Below, one piece after another: positions 9,164 through 17,706 of a stretch of 64,000 nucleotides of DNA. The notes below the pieces were generated by a model, which saw only the letters and a list, made by a program, of their open reading frames with translations, was not told the DNA's origin and did no database searches. Source of the stretch: Zhongshania sp. R06B22 (GTDB lineage Bacteria > Pseudomonadota > Gammaproteobacteria > Pseudomonadales > Spongiibacteraceae). Within the stretch, counting starts at the first letter, position 1. The number at the start of each line of letters is the position of its first letter. The stretch spans positions 2,170,001 to 2,234,000 of the forward strand of contig NZ_JBFRYB010000001.1 of the NCBI RefSeq assembly GCF_040892595.1. Direction: 5' to 3'. The position numbers and the translations under genes were made by a program.

Positions 9164-10264
9164 ATGTCAGGTAATAGCATCGGTAAATTATTCACAGTCA
9201 CCACCTTCGGTGAGAGCCACGGCCTCGCCTTGGGTGCCATTATTGATGGCTGTCCGCCGGGTATAGAAATTTCTGAGCAGGACTTGCAGCTGGACTTGGA
9301 CCGTCGCAAACCAGGCACCTCGCGCTACACAACTCAGCGCCGCGAAGCGGATGTGGTAAAAATTCTGTCGGGTGTGTTCGAAGGAAAAACCACCGGTACG
9401 TCTATTGGTCTATTGATAGAAAATACCGATCAGCGCTCCAAAGATTACGGCAAAATCAAAGACCGTTTTCGTCCGATGCACGCCGATTACACCTACCAGC
9501 AAAAATATGGCACCCGCGATTATCGCGGCGGTGGTCGCTCCTCGGCGCGTGAAACAGCGATGCGGGTAGCGGCCGGCGCGGTAGCTAAAAAATATTTGCA
9601 GGTGTGCTGTGGTATCGAGGTGCGTGGCTATCTTTCCCAGCTCGGCCCGATTGGGATAAGCGATGTTGATTGGAGTGTGGTGGAAACCAATCCCTTTTTC
9701 TGTCCAGATGCCAGTAAAGTTTCTGAGATGGAAGAATATATGCAGAAATTGCGTAAATCTGGTGATTCTGTAGGGGCGAAATTGACGGTCGTGGCCACCG
9801 GTATGCCGGTGGGTTTAGGAGAACCGGTGTTCGATCGCTTAGATGCGGATATTGCCCATGCCTTAATGGGTATAAACGCGGTAAAAGGGGTGGAAATTGG
9901 TGCCGGCTTTGATTGCGTAGACGCACTGGGAAGTACTCATCGTGATGAAATGACCCCCGAGGGTTTCACCTCTAATAACGCTGGTGGTGTTCTCGGTGGC
10001 ATATCCAGCGGACAAGACTTAATTGCTCACTTAGCTTTAAAACCGACATCGAGCATCGTGCTGCCAGGAAAATCTGTCGATATGGAAGGCAAGGCAGTTG
10101 AGGTCATTACCACGGGTCGTCACGACCCCTGTGTTGGTATTCGCGCGGTCCCTATTGCGGAGGCGATGGTCGCGATTGTGCTGATGGATCATCTACTGCG
10201 AAATCGCGCGCAAAACGCTGATGTACACTCCACCACGCCTGTCATTCCTGCTGCCACTTCGTAA
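9164..10264 (+). CDS. aroC: Chorismate synthase
   Basis: Last enzyme of the shikimate pathway; needs reduced FMN to convert EPSP to chorismate. 366 residues from ATG 9164, which has AGGA 9 bp upstream and gives the family start SGNSIG. All three signatures are present: GESHGLALG, the [11 protein letters not shown] segment and [17 protein letters not shown]. The in-frame TTG at 9134 is rejected because it adds ten non-family residues. The MFS gene starts 6 bp after the stop and is probably co-transcribed. Confidence 0.98.
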   Translation: MSGNSIGKLFTVTTFGESHGLALGAIIDGCPPGIEISEQDLQLDLDRRKPGTSRYTTQRREADVVKILSGVFEGKTTGTSIGLLIENTDQRSKDYGKIKDRFRPMHADYTYQQKYGTRDYRGGGRSSARETAMRVAAGAVAKKYLQVCCGIEVRGYLSQLGPIGISDVDWSVVETNPFFCPDASKVSEMEEYMQKLRKSGDSVGAKLTVVATGMPVGLGEPVFDRLDADIAHALMGINAVKGVEIGAGFDCVDALGSTHRDEMTPEGFTSNNAGGVLGGISSGQDLIAHLALKPTSSIVLPGKSVDMEGKAVEVITTGRHDPCVGIRAVPIAEAMVAIVLMDHLLRNRAQNADVHSTTPVIPAATS

Positions 10265-10270
10265 GCTGCT

Positions 10271-11431
10271 ATGGCAGCTTCAGTGCCGTATTGGCGCCTA
10301 TCGGGTTTCTATTTTTGCTATTTTGCATTATTGGGAACCTGGGCTCCGTACTGGGCCTTATACCTCAAGTCCCTTGGTTTCAGTTCAGAAGACATTGGCA
10401 TCCTGTCCGCGCTGGTCATGGCCACAAAGGTGGTTGCGCCAAATCTCTGGGGTTGGTTGGCGGATACTTATGGCTATCGCAGCCGCATAATCCGCTACGG
10501 TGCTTTTTTAGCCATAGTAGCCTTTAGTGGCGTTTACCTGCGGTCGGATTTTTGGTGGTTGGCGGCTGTAGTGGTCGCCTATAGTTTTTTTTGGAATGCA
10601 GTATTAGCCCAATTTGACGTAGTCACCCTATCGCATTTAGTCGGGCGTTACGGACGTTACAGTCTGATTCGAGTGTGGGGCTCTGTTGGTTTTATCGCCG
10701 CGGTTCTGGCCGTTGGTTGGTGGCTAGACCGATACCCAATAGTTCATTTGCTCTATATTATTACCGTGTTGCTCACTAGCATTTGGTTAGCTAGTCTGCT
10801 GGTTTCTGAAAAACCGGTGGCCAAGAGCAATACCCATCAGCGCCAAGCCTTAGGCCGAATTCTGAGTCATCCGGCGGTATTGGCTTTTTTTGCGGTCAGT
10901 TTCTTCCTGCAGCTTTCACACGGCCCTTACTACACGTTTTTCAGTATTTATCTTGAGGCGCAGTCTTATTCCAAGGCCTCAATTGGTGTTTTTTGGTCGC
11001 TAGGTGTGATCGCAGAGGTGCTGCTTTTTCTGGGAATGCACCGAGTTTTAGCGGCGTATAGCTTAAGGAATATTGTGCTGTGGAGTTTGGCGCTGTCGTG
11101 TTTGCGCTGGTTGCTGATTGCCTATTTTGTCGAATATCCAGCGGTGTTATTTTTCGCCCAATGTCTACATGCAGCTAGCTTTGGCAGTTATCACGCCGCC
11201 GGTATCGAGATAATCAGGCAGTCGTTTGCTGGGCATCAGGGGCAGGGCATGGCCTTGTATAGTGGCGTAAGTTTCGGCTTAGGCGGCGCGGCTGGTGCGG
11301 TATTGAGTGGTTGGGCCTGGGACTTTAGCAGCGTCTTGTGTTTCACCATGGCGGCGGTCGCCGCGGCAATCGGATTTGCGATAGCCTGGCGTCATCTGCA
11401 TTTGCCAGCAAACGAAGAGGCGAAGGCTTAG
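10271..11431 (+). CDS. MFS transporter, 3-phenylpropionate (HcaT)-like
   Basis: 386-residue major facilitator permease with about 12 hydrophobic segments. It resembles the PPP/HcaT group (MFS_1-like): start with WRLSGFYFCYFALLGTWAPYWALYLKSLG, a cytoplasmic loop WGWLADTYGYRSRIIRYGA after helix 2, and RVWGSVGFIAAVLAVGWWLD around helix 5. Inner membrane. Substrate cannot be inferred; members of this group are widespread and most are uncharacterised. It lies 6 bp after aroC without a clear ribosome site of its own, so it may depend on aroC translation. Confidence 0.85.
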   Translation: MAASVPYWRLSGFYFCYFALLGTWAPYWALYLKSLGFSSEDIGILSALVMATKVVAPNLWGWLADTYGYRSRIIRYGAFLAIVAFSGVYLRSDFWWLAAVVVAYSFFWNAVLAQFDVVTLSHLVGRYGRYSLIRVWGSVGFIAAVLAVGWWLDRYPIVHLLYIITVLLTSIWLASLLVSEKPVAKSNTHQRQALGRILSHPAVLAFFAVSFFLQLSHGPYYTFFSIYLEAQSYSKASIGVFWSLGVIAEVLLFLGMHRVLAAYSLRNIVLWSLALSCLRWLLIAYFVEYPAVLFFAQCLHAASFGSYHAAGIEIIRQSFAGHQGQGMALYSGVSFGLGGAAGAVLSGWAWDFSSVLCFTMAAVAAAIGFAIAWRHLHLPANEEAKA

Positions 11432-11507
11432 GCCGTGGCTGGAAATAGCTGGCCGATGGCCAATAGCTTTTGTAGACTCACGCAGACTTAATAATTTAGG
11501 CATAGCT

Positions 11508-11939
11508 ATGGCGCAGGAATCGGTGGTTTACGGTTGTATTACAGATATGTTGTTTGCTCGTAGCAAGGCAGATGTAACTGAGCGGCGTGACAATAATCAA
11601 CTAGTGACTGCGTCACTACCCGCATCTGAAGACTGGCCTTTGCTGTGTCGAGAGATGTTTTCTGCTCCTCGTCCGGCCATTGATTTTGGCGATTGCCAAA
11701 CCGATGTGATTCACTTTGGTAGCTCTTATAAGGCTGTTGAACATGAGTGGGATGAGTGGCTAAAGCAGTTTGAAAAAATGCTGCATAAAATGTACTGGGT
11801 TACCGCAACCGTACATTTGCAAACAGCGTATAACGGAACTCACACCTTTGTCTGGCAGGCAGAAGATGAATGCCATGTGCCAGGTCAGGGCGGCGGTAAG
11901 CTACGCTGCGAGTGGGTGCGGGAAGACACCTTAGGGTGA
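11508..11939 (+). CDS. Hypothetical protein (143 aa)
   Basis: I do not recognise this protein. It is soluble, with no signal peptide, and rich in Trp, His and Asp/Glu. The conserved-looking core is HEWDEWLKQFEKMLHKMYWVTATVHLQT followed by an aromatic HTFVWQAED strand, suggesting a compact alpha+beta fold. ATG 11508 follows the MFS gene by 76 bp. Codon use matches the neighbours, so I take it as a real gene. It could be a regulator, immunity-like or scaffold protein; nothing visible decides. Confidence 0.7.
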   Translation: MAQESVVYGCITDMLFARSKADVTERRDNNQLVTASLPASEDWPLLCREMFSAPRPAIDFGDCQTDVIHFGSSYKAVEHEWDEWLKQFEKMLHKMYWVTATVHLQTAYNGTHTFVWQAEDECHVPGQGGGKLRCEWVREDTLG

Positions 11940-11984
11940 GGCCTGTTAGGTACTTTAAACGCGAGAAAAAACGGTGAAATCTAC

Positions 11985-12197
11985 GTGGTAAATAAGTATA
12001 TAAAGGCTTATAAGCGCTACCGAACGCCGGTGCTGGCAGTGGTGGCAACCATGATGTTGGTGTGTTCAGCGGTGTGGAGCTTTGACGTGCCGTGGCAAGA
12101 CATTGCGGAGTATTTGTTGCTTTGTGTCTTGGGCGTCGGATTTATAGCGCTGCTGGCAGCAGCGCTGGTGTTTACTGTTAATAAGCTGCGTGGCTAA
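11985..12197 (+). CDS. Small two-helix membrane protein (70 aa)
   Basis: Unknown. Starts at GTG 11985 with GGTGA just upstream. Two hydrophobic stretches, LAVVATMMLVCSAVWSF and LLLCVLGVGFIALLAAALVF, are separated by a short charged loop, with a basic N-terminus (KAYKRYR), predicting an inner-membrane hairpin with both ends in the cytoplasm. It lies 45 bp after the preceding hypothetical gene and may share its transcript. Confidence 0.6.
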   Translation: MVNKYIKAYKRYRTPVLAVVATMMLVCSAVWSFDVPWQDIAEYLLLCVLGVGFIALLAAALVFTVNKLRG

Positions 12198-12208
12198 ACT
12201 GCGCAGCG

Positions 12209-12724
12209 CTAGCTTAAAACAATATCAACGCTAAGTTGTTCTGCGATGGTATCAAGGCTGTCCTCAAGTTCGTCAACATTGCATCCCATGGGCATTTCGG
12301 CAACAACGTGAGCTTCAAACAAAGCGTCGCCACTCATGGGCGCGCTGGTGACATTAGAACTCATTTCTACAACATTAATTTGCTGTTGTTTTAAGGCGCG
12401 GCTGACTTCTCTAACAATGCCTGGACGGTCGTTGCCAAGAATGTGCAGTTTGCAAATTTTTGGCGTCGATTCAACTGTTTTAAGCTGACCGGGCTGAATG
12501 TTAATGGTTAGGCCTTCAATGTTAAGGCTTAACAGGGCGTTACTAAGTTCGTCGACTTCGCTTTCCGGAACCGTAACACGTGCGATACCTGCAAATTGGC
12601 CGGCGAGTTGGGTCATGCGGCTTTCTAGCCAGTTCCCCTGGTGATCGGCGACAATGTCAGCGAGCCGTTCAACCAGCCCAGGGCGGTCTAGTCCTAAGAA
12701 AGTAAAGACAAGAGAGTTGTTCAC
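12209..12724 (-). CDS. gcvR: ACT-domain protein, GcvR-like
   Basis: 171 residues with two ACT domains: the first begins LVFTFLGLDRPGLVERLADIV, the second LHILGNDRPGIVREVSRALK. This is the architecture of GcvR, the protein that represses the glycine-cleavage genes by binding GcvA in E. coli. I chose GTG 12724 because AAGGA lies 7 bp upstream and the product then starts at the first ACT strand; the longer frame to 12874 has no family sequence. Divergent from the thiamine-binding-like gene. No gcvA is visible, so the regulatory role is by family only. Confidence 0.8.
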   Translation of the reverse strand: MNNSLVFTFLGLDRPGLVERLADIVADHQGNWLESRMTQLAGQFAGIARVTVPESEVDELSNALLSLNIEGLTINIQPGQLKTVESTPKICKLHILGNDRPGIVREVSRALKQQQINVVEMSSNVTSAPMSGDALFEAHVVAEMPMGCNVDELEDSLDTIAEQLSVDIVLS

Positions 12725-12813
12725 GGCGGCGTCCTTTTTATATATTGGTAGCGTTAGATTATAGACTGAGCATACTACGAGTGTAATAGGGCAGACAGTC
12801 TTAGAGGTGTGAC

Positions 12814-13125
12814 ATGAAAGTGATTGTGGATTTTTGCATAACACCCTTAAATGTAGAGGCGTCTTTGACGCCATATATCGCGGAGTGCCAAATAATCATT
12901 GCCGGCATGGGCTTGTCACATCAGCTGCATGCCTATGGCACCAATATAGAGGGTGAGTGGGAGACGGTCATGGAGGCGGTCAAACGCTGCCACGTGCGCC
13001 TGCATGAAATGGGCGCGCCGCGACTTTCTAGCCAGTTAAAAATTGCTACTAGATCTGACCGCGAACAAACTATGGCTGATAAGGTCGAACGTGTGCAGGT
13101 ATTTATTGCCGAGCAGGCGACGTAA
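12814..13125 (+). CDS. MTH1187 / thiamine-binding family protein
   Basis: 103-residue small protein of the PF01910 type (ferredoxin-like fold). Recognisable elements are VIVDFCITPL at the start, a central YGTNIEGEWETVMEAVKRCH segment (the family normally has GT-x-EGE), and a charged C-terminal helix. Members bind thiamine or related compounds; function in Proteobacteria is poorly known. GAGGTG lies 5 bp before ATG 12814. It is the first of a run of short genes on the plus strand. Confidence 0.8.
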   Translation: MKVIVDFCITPLNVEASLTPYIAECQIIIAGMGLSHQLHAYGTNIEGEWETVMEAVKRCHVRLHEMGAPRLSSQLKIATRSDREQTMADKVERVQVFIAEQAT

Positions 13126-13154
13126 TAACTGGCAATTACATAGAGGGAATAAAA

Positions 13155-13979
13155 ATGAAATTACGTGCTTTGCCAGTCTTGGCCTTGTCATTATTTTGCG
13201 GGGCCGCCTTCGGCGCGCCGGCGGTCACTGATTTGATGTGGGCAGAAGTGCTAGATGCAGATCATAGAAGTGAGCAAAATCGCGCTCGCGATGTCTATCG
13301 CCATCCGCTGCAGACGCTAATGTTTTTTGGCGTACAACCCTGCGATACGGTTGTCGAGCTCTGGCCCGGCGGTGGCGGCTGGTATACAGAAGTGCTTGCT
13401 CCCATCGTGAAGGATTGTGGCAAGCTCTATACTGCCCAGTTTGCCAAAGACAGTGGCGTTAAGTACTACGTCAATTCTCGATCTCGTTTCGAGGAAAAGC
13501 TTGCTGCAAGACCGGACGTCTATGGCAAAGTGGCGATCACCACGCTGCAAGCACCAATGTATACGGATATCGCGCCCGCGGGCACAGCTGATAAAGTGCT
13601 CACCTTTCGCAATGTCCATAATTGGTTAAAGGCAGGGGTTGCTGAGGATGTTTTTGCCGCGGCTTATAAGGCTTTAAAGCCCGGCGGTATTTTGGGAGTT
13701 GTTGAGCATCGGGCTGACGCTGACGCGTCATTAGAAACGATGGTTGAAAGCGGTTATGTGTCTGAGCAGCAGACCATTGCGCTGGCGGAATCTGCTGGAT
13801 TTTTATTGTTAGATAGCAGTGAAATCAACGCGAATAGCAAAGATAATCACCATCATCCCAAAGGCGTTTGGACCCTGCCACCGAGCTTGCGTTTAGGTGA
13901 TGTGGAGCGTGACGTGTATTTAGCCATCGGGGAGAGTGACCGCATGACACTTAAGTTTGGGAAACCCGTTCATGAATGA
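13155..13979 (+). CDS. Exported SAM-dependent methyltransferase-like protein
   Basis: 274 residues. The first ~22 residues form a clear signal peptide (basic MKLR, hydrophobic core, AFGA cleavage site). The mature part is the predicted methyltransferase family COG4798: VVELWPGGGGWYTEVLAP in place of the glycine-rich SAM loop, then LTFRNVHNWLKAG and GGILGVVEHRAD. A C-terminal NHHHPKGVWTLPP segment is typical. A SAM-fold protein in the periplasm is odd because SAM is cytoplasmic, so it may have a different ligand. The stop overlaps the YheU start (ATGAATGA). Confidence 0.85.
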   Translation: MKLRALPVLALSLFCGAAFGAPAVTDLMWAEVLDADHRSEQNRARDVYRHPLQTLMFFGVQPCDTVVELWPGGGGWYTEVLAPIVKDCGKLYTAQFAKDSGVKYYVNSRSRFEEKLAARPDVYGKVAITTLQAPMYTDIAPAGTADKVLTFRNVHNWLKAGVAEDVFAAAYKALKPGGILGVVEHRADADASLETMVESGYVSEQQTIALAESAGFLLLDSSEINANSKDNHHHPKGVWTLPPSLRLGDVERDVYLAIGESDRMTLKFGKPVHE

Positions 13980-14190
13980 GTACGTGGAAGTTCCCTGGCA
14001 AAAACTCAGCCCTGACGCGCTTCAGGGCATGCTGGAAGAAATGGTGACTCGTGACGGAACCGATTACGGCGAAAATGAAGTGAGTCTAGAGGAAAAAATC
14101 AGTCAGCTGCGGCGCGCCTTAGAAAGCAATAAGGCCGCCATTGTATTCACTCCTGAGACTGAAAGCTGGACGGTGATAGCAAAGGGCTAA
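13972..14190 (+). CDS. yheU: YheU family protein
   Basis: 72 residues. Matches the small enterobacterial YheU family along its length: VPWQKLSPDALQGMLEE, then REGTDYGE-type motif (here RDGTDYGENEVSLEEKI), then AAIVFTPETESWTV. Function unknown. ATG 13972 overlaps the end of the methyltransferase-like gene by 8 bp, so translation is probably coupled. Confidence 0.85.
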   Translation: MNEYVEVPWQKLSPDALQGMLEEMVTRDGTDYGENEVSLEEKISQLRRALESNKAAIVFTPETESWTVIAKG

Positions 14191-14258
14191 TGTCGCTTTA
14201 ATGCGGCAGTTTGGATATTACGCAGCAATGCAGATGCTTAGAATTTGGAGCAGTTAGT

Positions 14259-14492
14259 TTGGCAATAGTGGCAGATCACACTCTAGATACCTGCGGACTT
14301 TTTTGTCCGGAACCGGTCATGATGTTGCACAATAAAATACGCGATATTTCCCCCGGCGATGTCCTCGAAATTGTCGCCACTGATCCGGCAACAACGCGGG
14401 ATATTCCCAAGTTTTGCACTTTTCTCGGTCACGAGTTATTGGCTCAGGAAGACAGTGCCGGGAAATACCGCTACTTAGTCAAAAAGGTCTAA
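14259..14492 (+). CDS. tusA: Sulfur carrier protein TusA
   Basis: About 78 residues. TusA takes persulfide sulfur from IscS and passes it to the TusBCD complex for 2-thiouridine synthesis in tRNA. The active-site segment is [15 protein letters not shown] with the sulfur-carrying Cys before PEP, then [19 protein letters not shown], as in E. coli TusA. The start is uncertain. I favour TTG 14259, which has GGAG 8 bp upstream and gives the right length; GTG 14268 is also possible. The partner genes tusBCD and tusE are in this window at 30.5-31.9 kb. Confidence 0.9.
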   Translation: MAIVADHTLDTCGLFCPEPVMMLHNKIRDISPGDVLEIVATDPATTRDIPKFCTFLGHELLAQEDSAGKYRYLVKKV

Positions 14493-14517
14493 TCGCGTCG
14501 GCGTTAAGTGTTTCTTG

Positions 14518-15198
14518 CTAGGTTAATAACTGGCTTAGGGCTCGCGTCGCAATGTGGCCGCCCGCTTTAATTTGATTGGCAATATGGTATTGAAAGAAGT
14601 ATCTGAAATTGGCTTGGCCTTGGGCGGCGTATAGGCATTTGTCGCTGGATAATATAGGGGAGTGGGACGCGAGACTTAAATCGGCAACCATGGCCTGGAG
14701 TTTGCCGTCATTATGGAGTTGCCAGCTAATCACCGGTTCTAGTACAAATTGCTGGTCATCGCCGAGGAGCGCGGCGTGGCTGCCGATAAGATCCGGTATT
14801 TCTTGAACAATAGCTTCGCTAGCGCTTTGCGGGTACTGGCTCATGGCGTCTAGTGCGGCAATATGGTGCGGGGGTGTGTCGTTAAAATGGCGGCTGCTGC
14901 GGGGGTCATAATAGCCCTGGGCTAAGCCGGATTCGGGATCGTTGAGGTCGATGCAGCGATGAACCCGATTGAGCCAAGGTAGCACCGCAACACTTTGGCC
15001 ATCGGCCAAGCGTGCCCATCCCAGAATTTTTACTGCGTAAAGTTTTTCACGGCTCAGCGCGTGATGCGCGTACAGCAGACAAAGCCCCTCGTATTCAGGC
15101 GAAATACGCAGGATCCGGTGTTGCTCTTCGCGCGAATGACGCAGAGGAAAGGGAATTATCTTCGCGGATGAAGGTTTGCCGTTCTTACGTGGAGCCAT
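14518..15198 (-). CDS. Hypothetical protein (226 aa)
   Basis: Not recognised. Soluble, no signal peptide. The first ~20 residues are basic (MAPRKNGKPSSAKIIPFPLR), followed by a region with LLYAHHALSREKLYAVKILGWARLADG that reads like a small beta barrel or Tudor-like domain, then DLNDPESGLAQGYYDP, and a C-terminal QANFRYFFQYHIANQIKAGG. GAGG lies 8 bp before the ATG at 15198. Flanked by tusA and the cyclotransferase genes but on the opposite strand, so it has its own promoter. Codon use is like its neighbours. Confidence 0.7.
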   Translation of the reverse strand: MAPRKNGKPSSAKIIPFPLRHSREEQHRILRISPEYEGLCLLYAHHALSREKLYAVKILGWARLADGQSVAVLPWLNRVHRCIDLNDPESGLAQGYYDPRSSRHFNDTPPHHIAALDAMSQYPQSASEAIVQEIPDLIGSHAALLGDDQQFVLEPVISWQLHNDGKLQAMVADLSLASHSPILSSDKCLYAAQGQANFRYFFQYHIANQIKAGGHIATRALSQLLT

Positions 15199-15379
15199 AA
15201 ATCATTCCTCACGCAGCGGGCGGTACATTGCCGGCAGATTTTGTGCTGAGTTGCCTCACAAGCGCAAAATCTTTCAAGGAATAGCGTATTTGAAACCCGA
15301 GTGACCCTAAACTCGGTCGCGGCGATGTCCCTTTCTGTTAAAATTACTCCCTGTTTATCGATTTGCCAAGTGTTTGCTA

Positions 15380-15874
15380 ATGACTTCTTGCTATTTTGCT
15401 TATGGCTCTAATATGAATCCTGCTCGTATGCGGGCGCGGGGCTTAGACTTTGTAAAGGCTGAGTCGGCCACCTTGCCGGGATTTCGACTGGTTTTTAATA
15501 AGCAGTCGCACTGCCGGCCCAGCGTTGCCTATGCGAATGTTAAGCCGTCCAGTAATCGTCAGGTCGAGGGTGTCCTGTATACCTTGGCCAAGGCCGATGA
15601 ATTAGATTTGATGGATCACTATGAGGGAACTCCCGTGCGTTATAGCCGAGAGTGCCTCTATGTTGTGACCGCTACTGGCCCGCGTTCAAGCTGGATCTAC
15701 GTGGCTAATCCTGCATTTGTCAACGATAGCTTATTGCCTGAAAGCAGCTATCTTGAGCACCTGCTGGCAGGGCGCGATTTTTTGTCTGCGGATTACATGC
15801 AAATGCTGATGCGCCATGAGAGTATTTTGTCTGAGCCGATTCTTGGCGAAGAGGGTTTGCTGCGAAATGCCTGA
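15380..15874 (+). CDS. Gamma-glutamylcyclotransferase family protein
   Basis: 164 residues. AIG2/GGCT fold: the YGSNMNPARMRARG substrate-loop motif is at residues 8-21, and the catalytic-type Glu is in DHYEGTPVRYSR. The enzymes act on gamma-glutamyl compounds, releasing 5-oxoproline; the bacterial substrate is not known. ATG 15380 is used; TTG 15374 is in frame. The last 8 bp overlap the start of epmC, so both genes are likely translated together. Confidence 0.87.
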   Translation: MTSCYFAYGSNMNPARMRARGLDFVKAESATLPGFRLVFNKQSHCRPSVAYANVKPSSNRQVEGVLYTLAKADELDLMDHYEGTPVRYSRECLYVVTATGPRSSWIYVANPAFVNDSLLPESSYLEHLLAGRDFLSADYMQMLMRHESILSEPILGEEGLLRNA

Positions 15875-16436
15875 TGCTCTATTGGCAACTCCCTATAGAC
15901 GGGCTGACGCCGACATAATCTGCTCAATCTTCGAATCTTGCTTTTGGCGCGACATGCAAACCCGCCTGGTGGCTGGGGGCGACGAGCCTCTGTATCTCCC
16001 TGCCGATTCATGTTGTGACTACCATCAAATCATTTTTCGGTCTGACTACGCGGCGAGCGCGCTCCACGAGGCCGCCCACTGGTGCATTGCTGGGGCGCAG
16101 CGGCGGCAGCAGGTCGATTATGGCTATTGGTATGAACCCGATGGTCGCGGTGCGGCGCAACAGCGCATATTTGAATCGGTAGAGGTCAGGCCGCAAGCGA
16201 TTGAATGGCTATTTAGTGTCGCGGCTGGGCGCCAATTTCGTGTTAGCCTCGACAACTTGGGTGGCGATGATATTGATCCATTTCCATTTCAGTTAGCGGT
16301 ATGGCAAACCGTTCATTACTATCTTGCGAATGGACTGCCGCCGCGCGCGGCGTGCTTTTGGGGCGCTCTGCGAAAGCACTTCGATTCGGGGCACGCCACT
16401 GATGCCTCTTATTACACGCTGGGAAAGTTAAAGTAG
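15867..16436 (+). CDS. epmC: Elongation factor P hydroxylase
   Basis: 189 residues, homologous to E. coli EpmC (YfcM), which hydroxylates the beta-lysylated lysine of EF-P. Landmarks: DEPLYLPADS, ALHEAAHWCIAGAQRR (an HExxH metal motif), VDYGYWYEPDGRG, FESVEVRPQAIEWLFSVAAG and YYLANGLPPRAACF. ATG 15867 overlaps the preceding stop; the frame is open further upstream but without family sequence. The other EF-P modification genes, epmA and epmB, and efp itself are not in the window. Confidence 0.93.
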   Translation: MPDALLATPYRRADADIICSIFESCFWRDMQTRLVAGGDEPLYLPADSCCDYHQIIFRSDYAASALHEAAHWCIAGAQRRQQVDYGYWYEPDGRGAAQQRIFESVEVRPQAIEWLFSVAAGRQFRVSLDNLGGDDIDPFPFQLAVWQTVHYYLANGLPPRAACFWGALRKHFDSGHATDASYYTLGKLK

Positions 16437-16517
16437 ATTTAAATCAATCACTTATTTATTTTTATTTGCGTAGAATGTCATGTAATTTTTTGCCTAAATA
16501 TTGGAGGCCCGTAAGGC

Positions 16518-17636
16518 TTGAAAATCCTAGTTGATGAAAATATCCCTGCAGCCGTGGCGTGTTTTTCGCAGTTTGGCGACGTCCAGCAGATAAGCGGTAG
16601 GCAGTTATCTAATACTGATATTGGCGATGCCGAGGTCCTTATTGTGCGCTCTGTCACCAAAGTCAACGAGGCGTTGCTGGCCGGAACGGGCGTTCAATTT
16701 GTGGGTTCGACGACCATAGGAACTGATCATCTCGATCTATCTTATCTTGGGTCTGCAGGGGTTCGAGTTTGCAATGCGCCGGGCTCAAATGCGGAGTCAG
16801 TGGTGGATTATGTGATGAGTGCGATTTGCCGAATCGATAATCTACTCGAGCGCTTATTAATGGGAGAGTCGGTAGGCATTGTTGGCTTCGGCAATGTCGG
16901 ACAGCGCTTAGCTAGGCGCTTAGACGCGCTGGGGATAGCGTGGCGTGCATATGACCCTTTGCTGGATCCTGCGAGCTCTCCTGGTCTGACAAGCTTGAAT
17001 GACGTTTTAAAGAGTAGTCTGCTCTGCCTGCATGCGCCCTTGACGCGCGACGGGCCTTATCCGAGCTACCACATGATCAACGCTGATCAGCTGGCTGCCA
17101 TGCCCAAAGATGGCGTTTTGTTAAATGCCGGTCGGGGCGAGGTAATTGCCACCGAGGCTTTGTTGGCATTGCGCGATAAACGAGCGGATATCAGTTTGGT
17201 TCTTGATGTTTGGGAGGGCGAACCTGAATTCCCCGCAGCGCTGGCTTCATCTTGTCGTATTGCCACCCCGCATATTGCGGGTTACAGCGCAGATGGCAAA
17301 CTGACGGGGCTAAAAATGGTCGCCGCTGAGCTGGCAGATTTTTTGGGCCTAAGTCTAAGTCCCTTCGCTATCCCCGCCAATATGGCCAAAGTAAAGCCAG
17401 TGAGTTGTGATGGTGCTAATGTCGCCGACTTTATTCGGCGAGCCGTGACCTCGGTCTATGACGTCGAGTCTGATGCCGCGCGCTTTCGGAGAATTATCGA
17501 TGCGATAGACCGCGGTCAGCAGTTTGATCTATTACGCAAGAATTACCCCGTTCGTCGTGAATTAGCATTTAGCGGCCTCACTGCGACTAATCCTGAATTT
17601 TCTAAGGTACTTGGCGCCCTGCAAAGCGGGCGTTAA
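16518..17636 (+). CDS. pdxB: Erythronate-4-phosphate dehydrogenase
   Basis: 372 residues; oxidises 4-phosphoerythronate in the DXP-dependent pyridoxal phosphate pathway. N-terminal MKILVDENIPAA, the NAD-binding VGIVGFGNVGQRLARRL, the catalytic-site GRGEVI and VLDVWEGEPEFP segments, and the PdxB-specific C-terminal dimerisation domain ending with LRKNYPVRREL are all present. The start is TTG 16518, ten bases after GGAGG; there is no ATG or GTG in a better position. A possible TAGAAT -10 element lies at 16471-16476 without a good -35. Confidence 0.94.
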   Translation: MKILVDENIPAAVACFSQFGDVQQISGRQLSNTDIGDAEVLIVRSVTKVNEALLAGTGVQFVGSTTIGTDHLDLSYLGSAGVRVCNAPGSNAESVVDYVMSAICRIDNLLERLLMGESVGIVGFGNVGQRLARRLDALGIAWRAYDPLLDPASSPGLTSLNDVLKSSLLCLHAPLTRDGPYPSYHMINADQLAAMPKDGVLLNAGRGEVIATEALLALRDKRADISLVLDVWEGEPEFPAALASSCRIATPHIAGYSADGKLTGLKMVAAELADFLGLSLSPFAIPANMAKVKPVSCDGANVADFIRRAVTSVYDVESDAARFRRIIDAIDRGQQFDLLRKNYPVRRELAFSGLTATNPEFSKVLGALQSGR

Positions 17637-17706
17637 GACGACTAATTTGCTGTCTGCGGCGTTTCCCAGCTAGTGGCTTGCTAGCTGCCGATTTCTAGAG
17701 GGTGGA

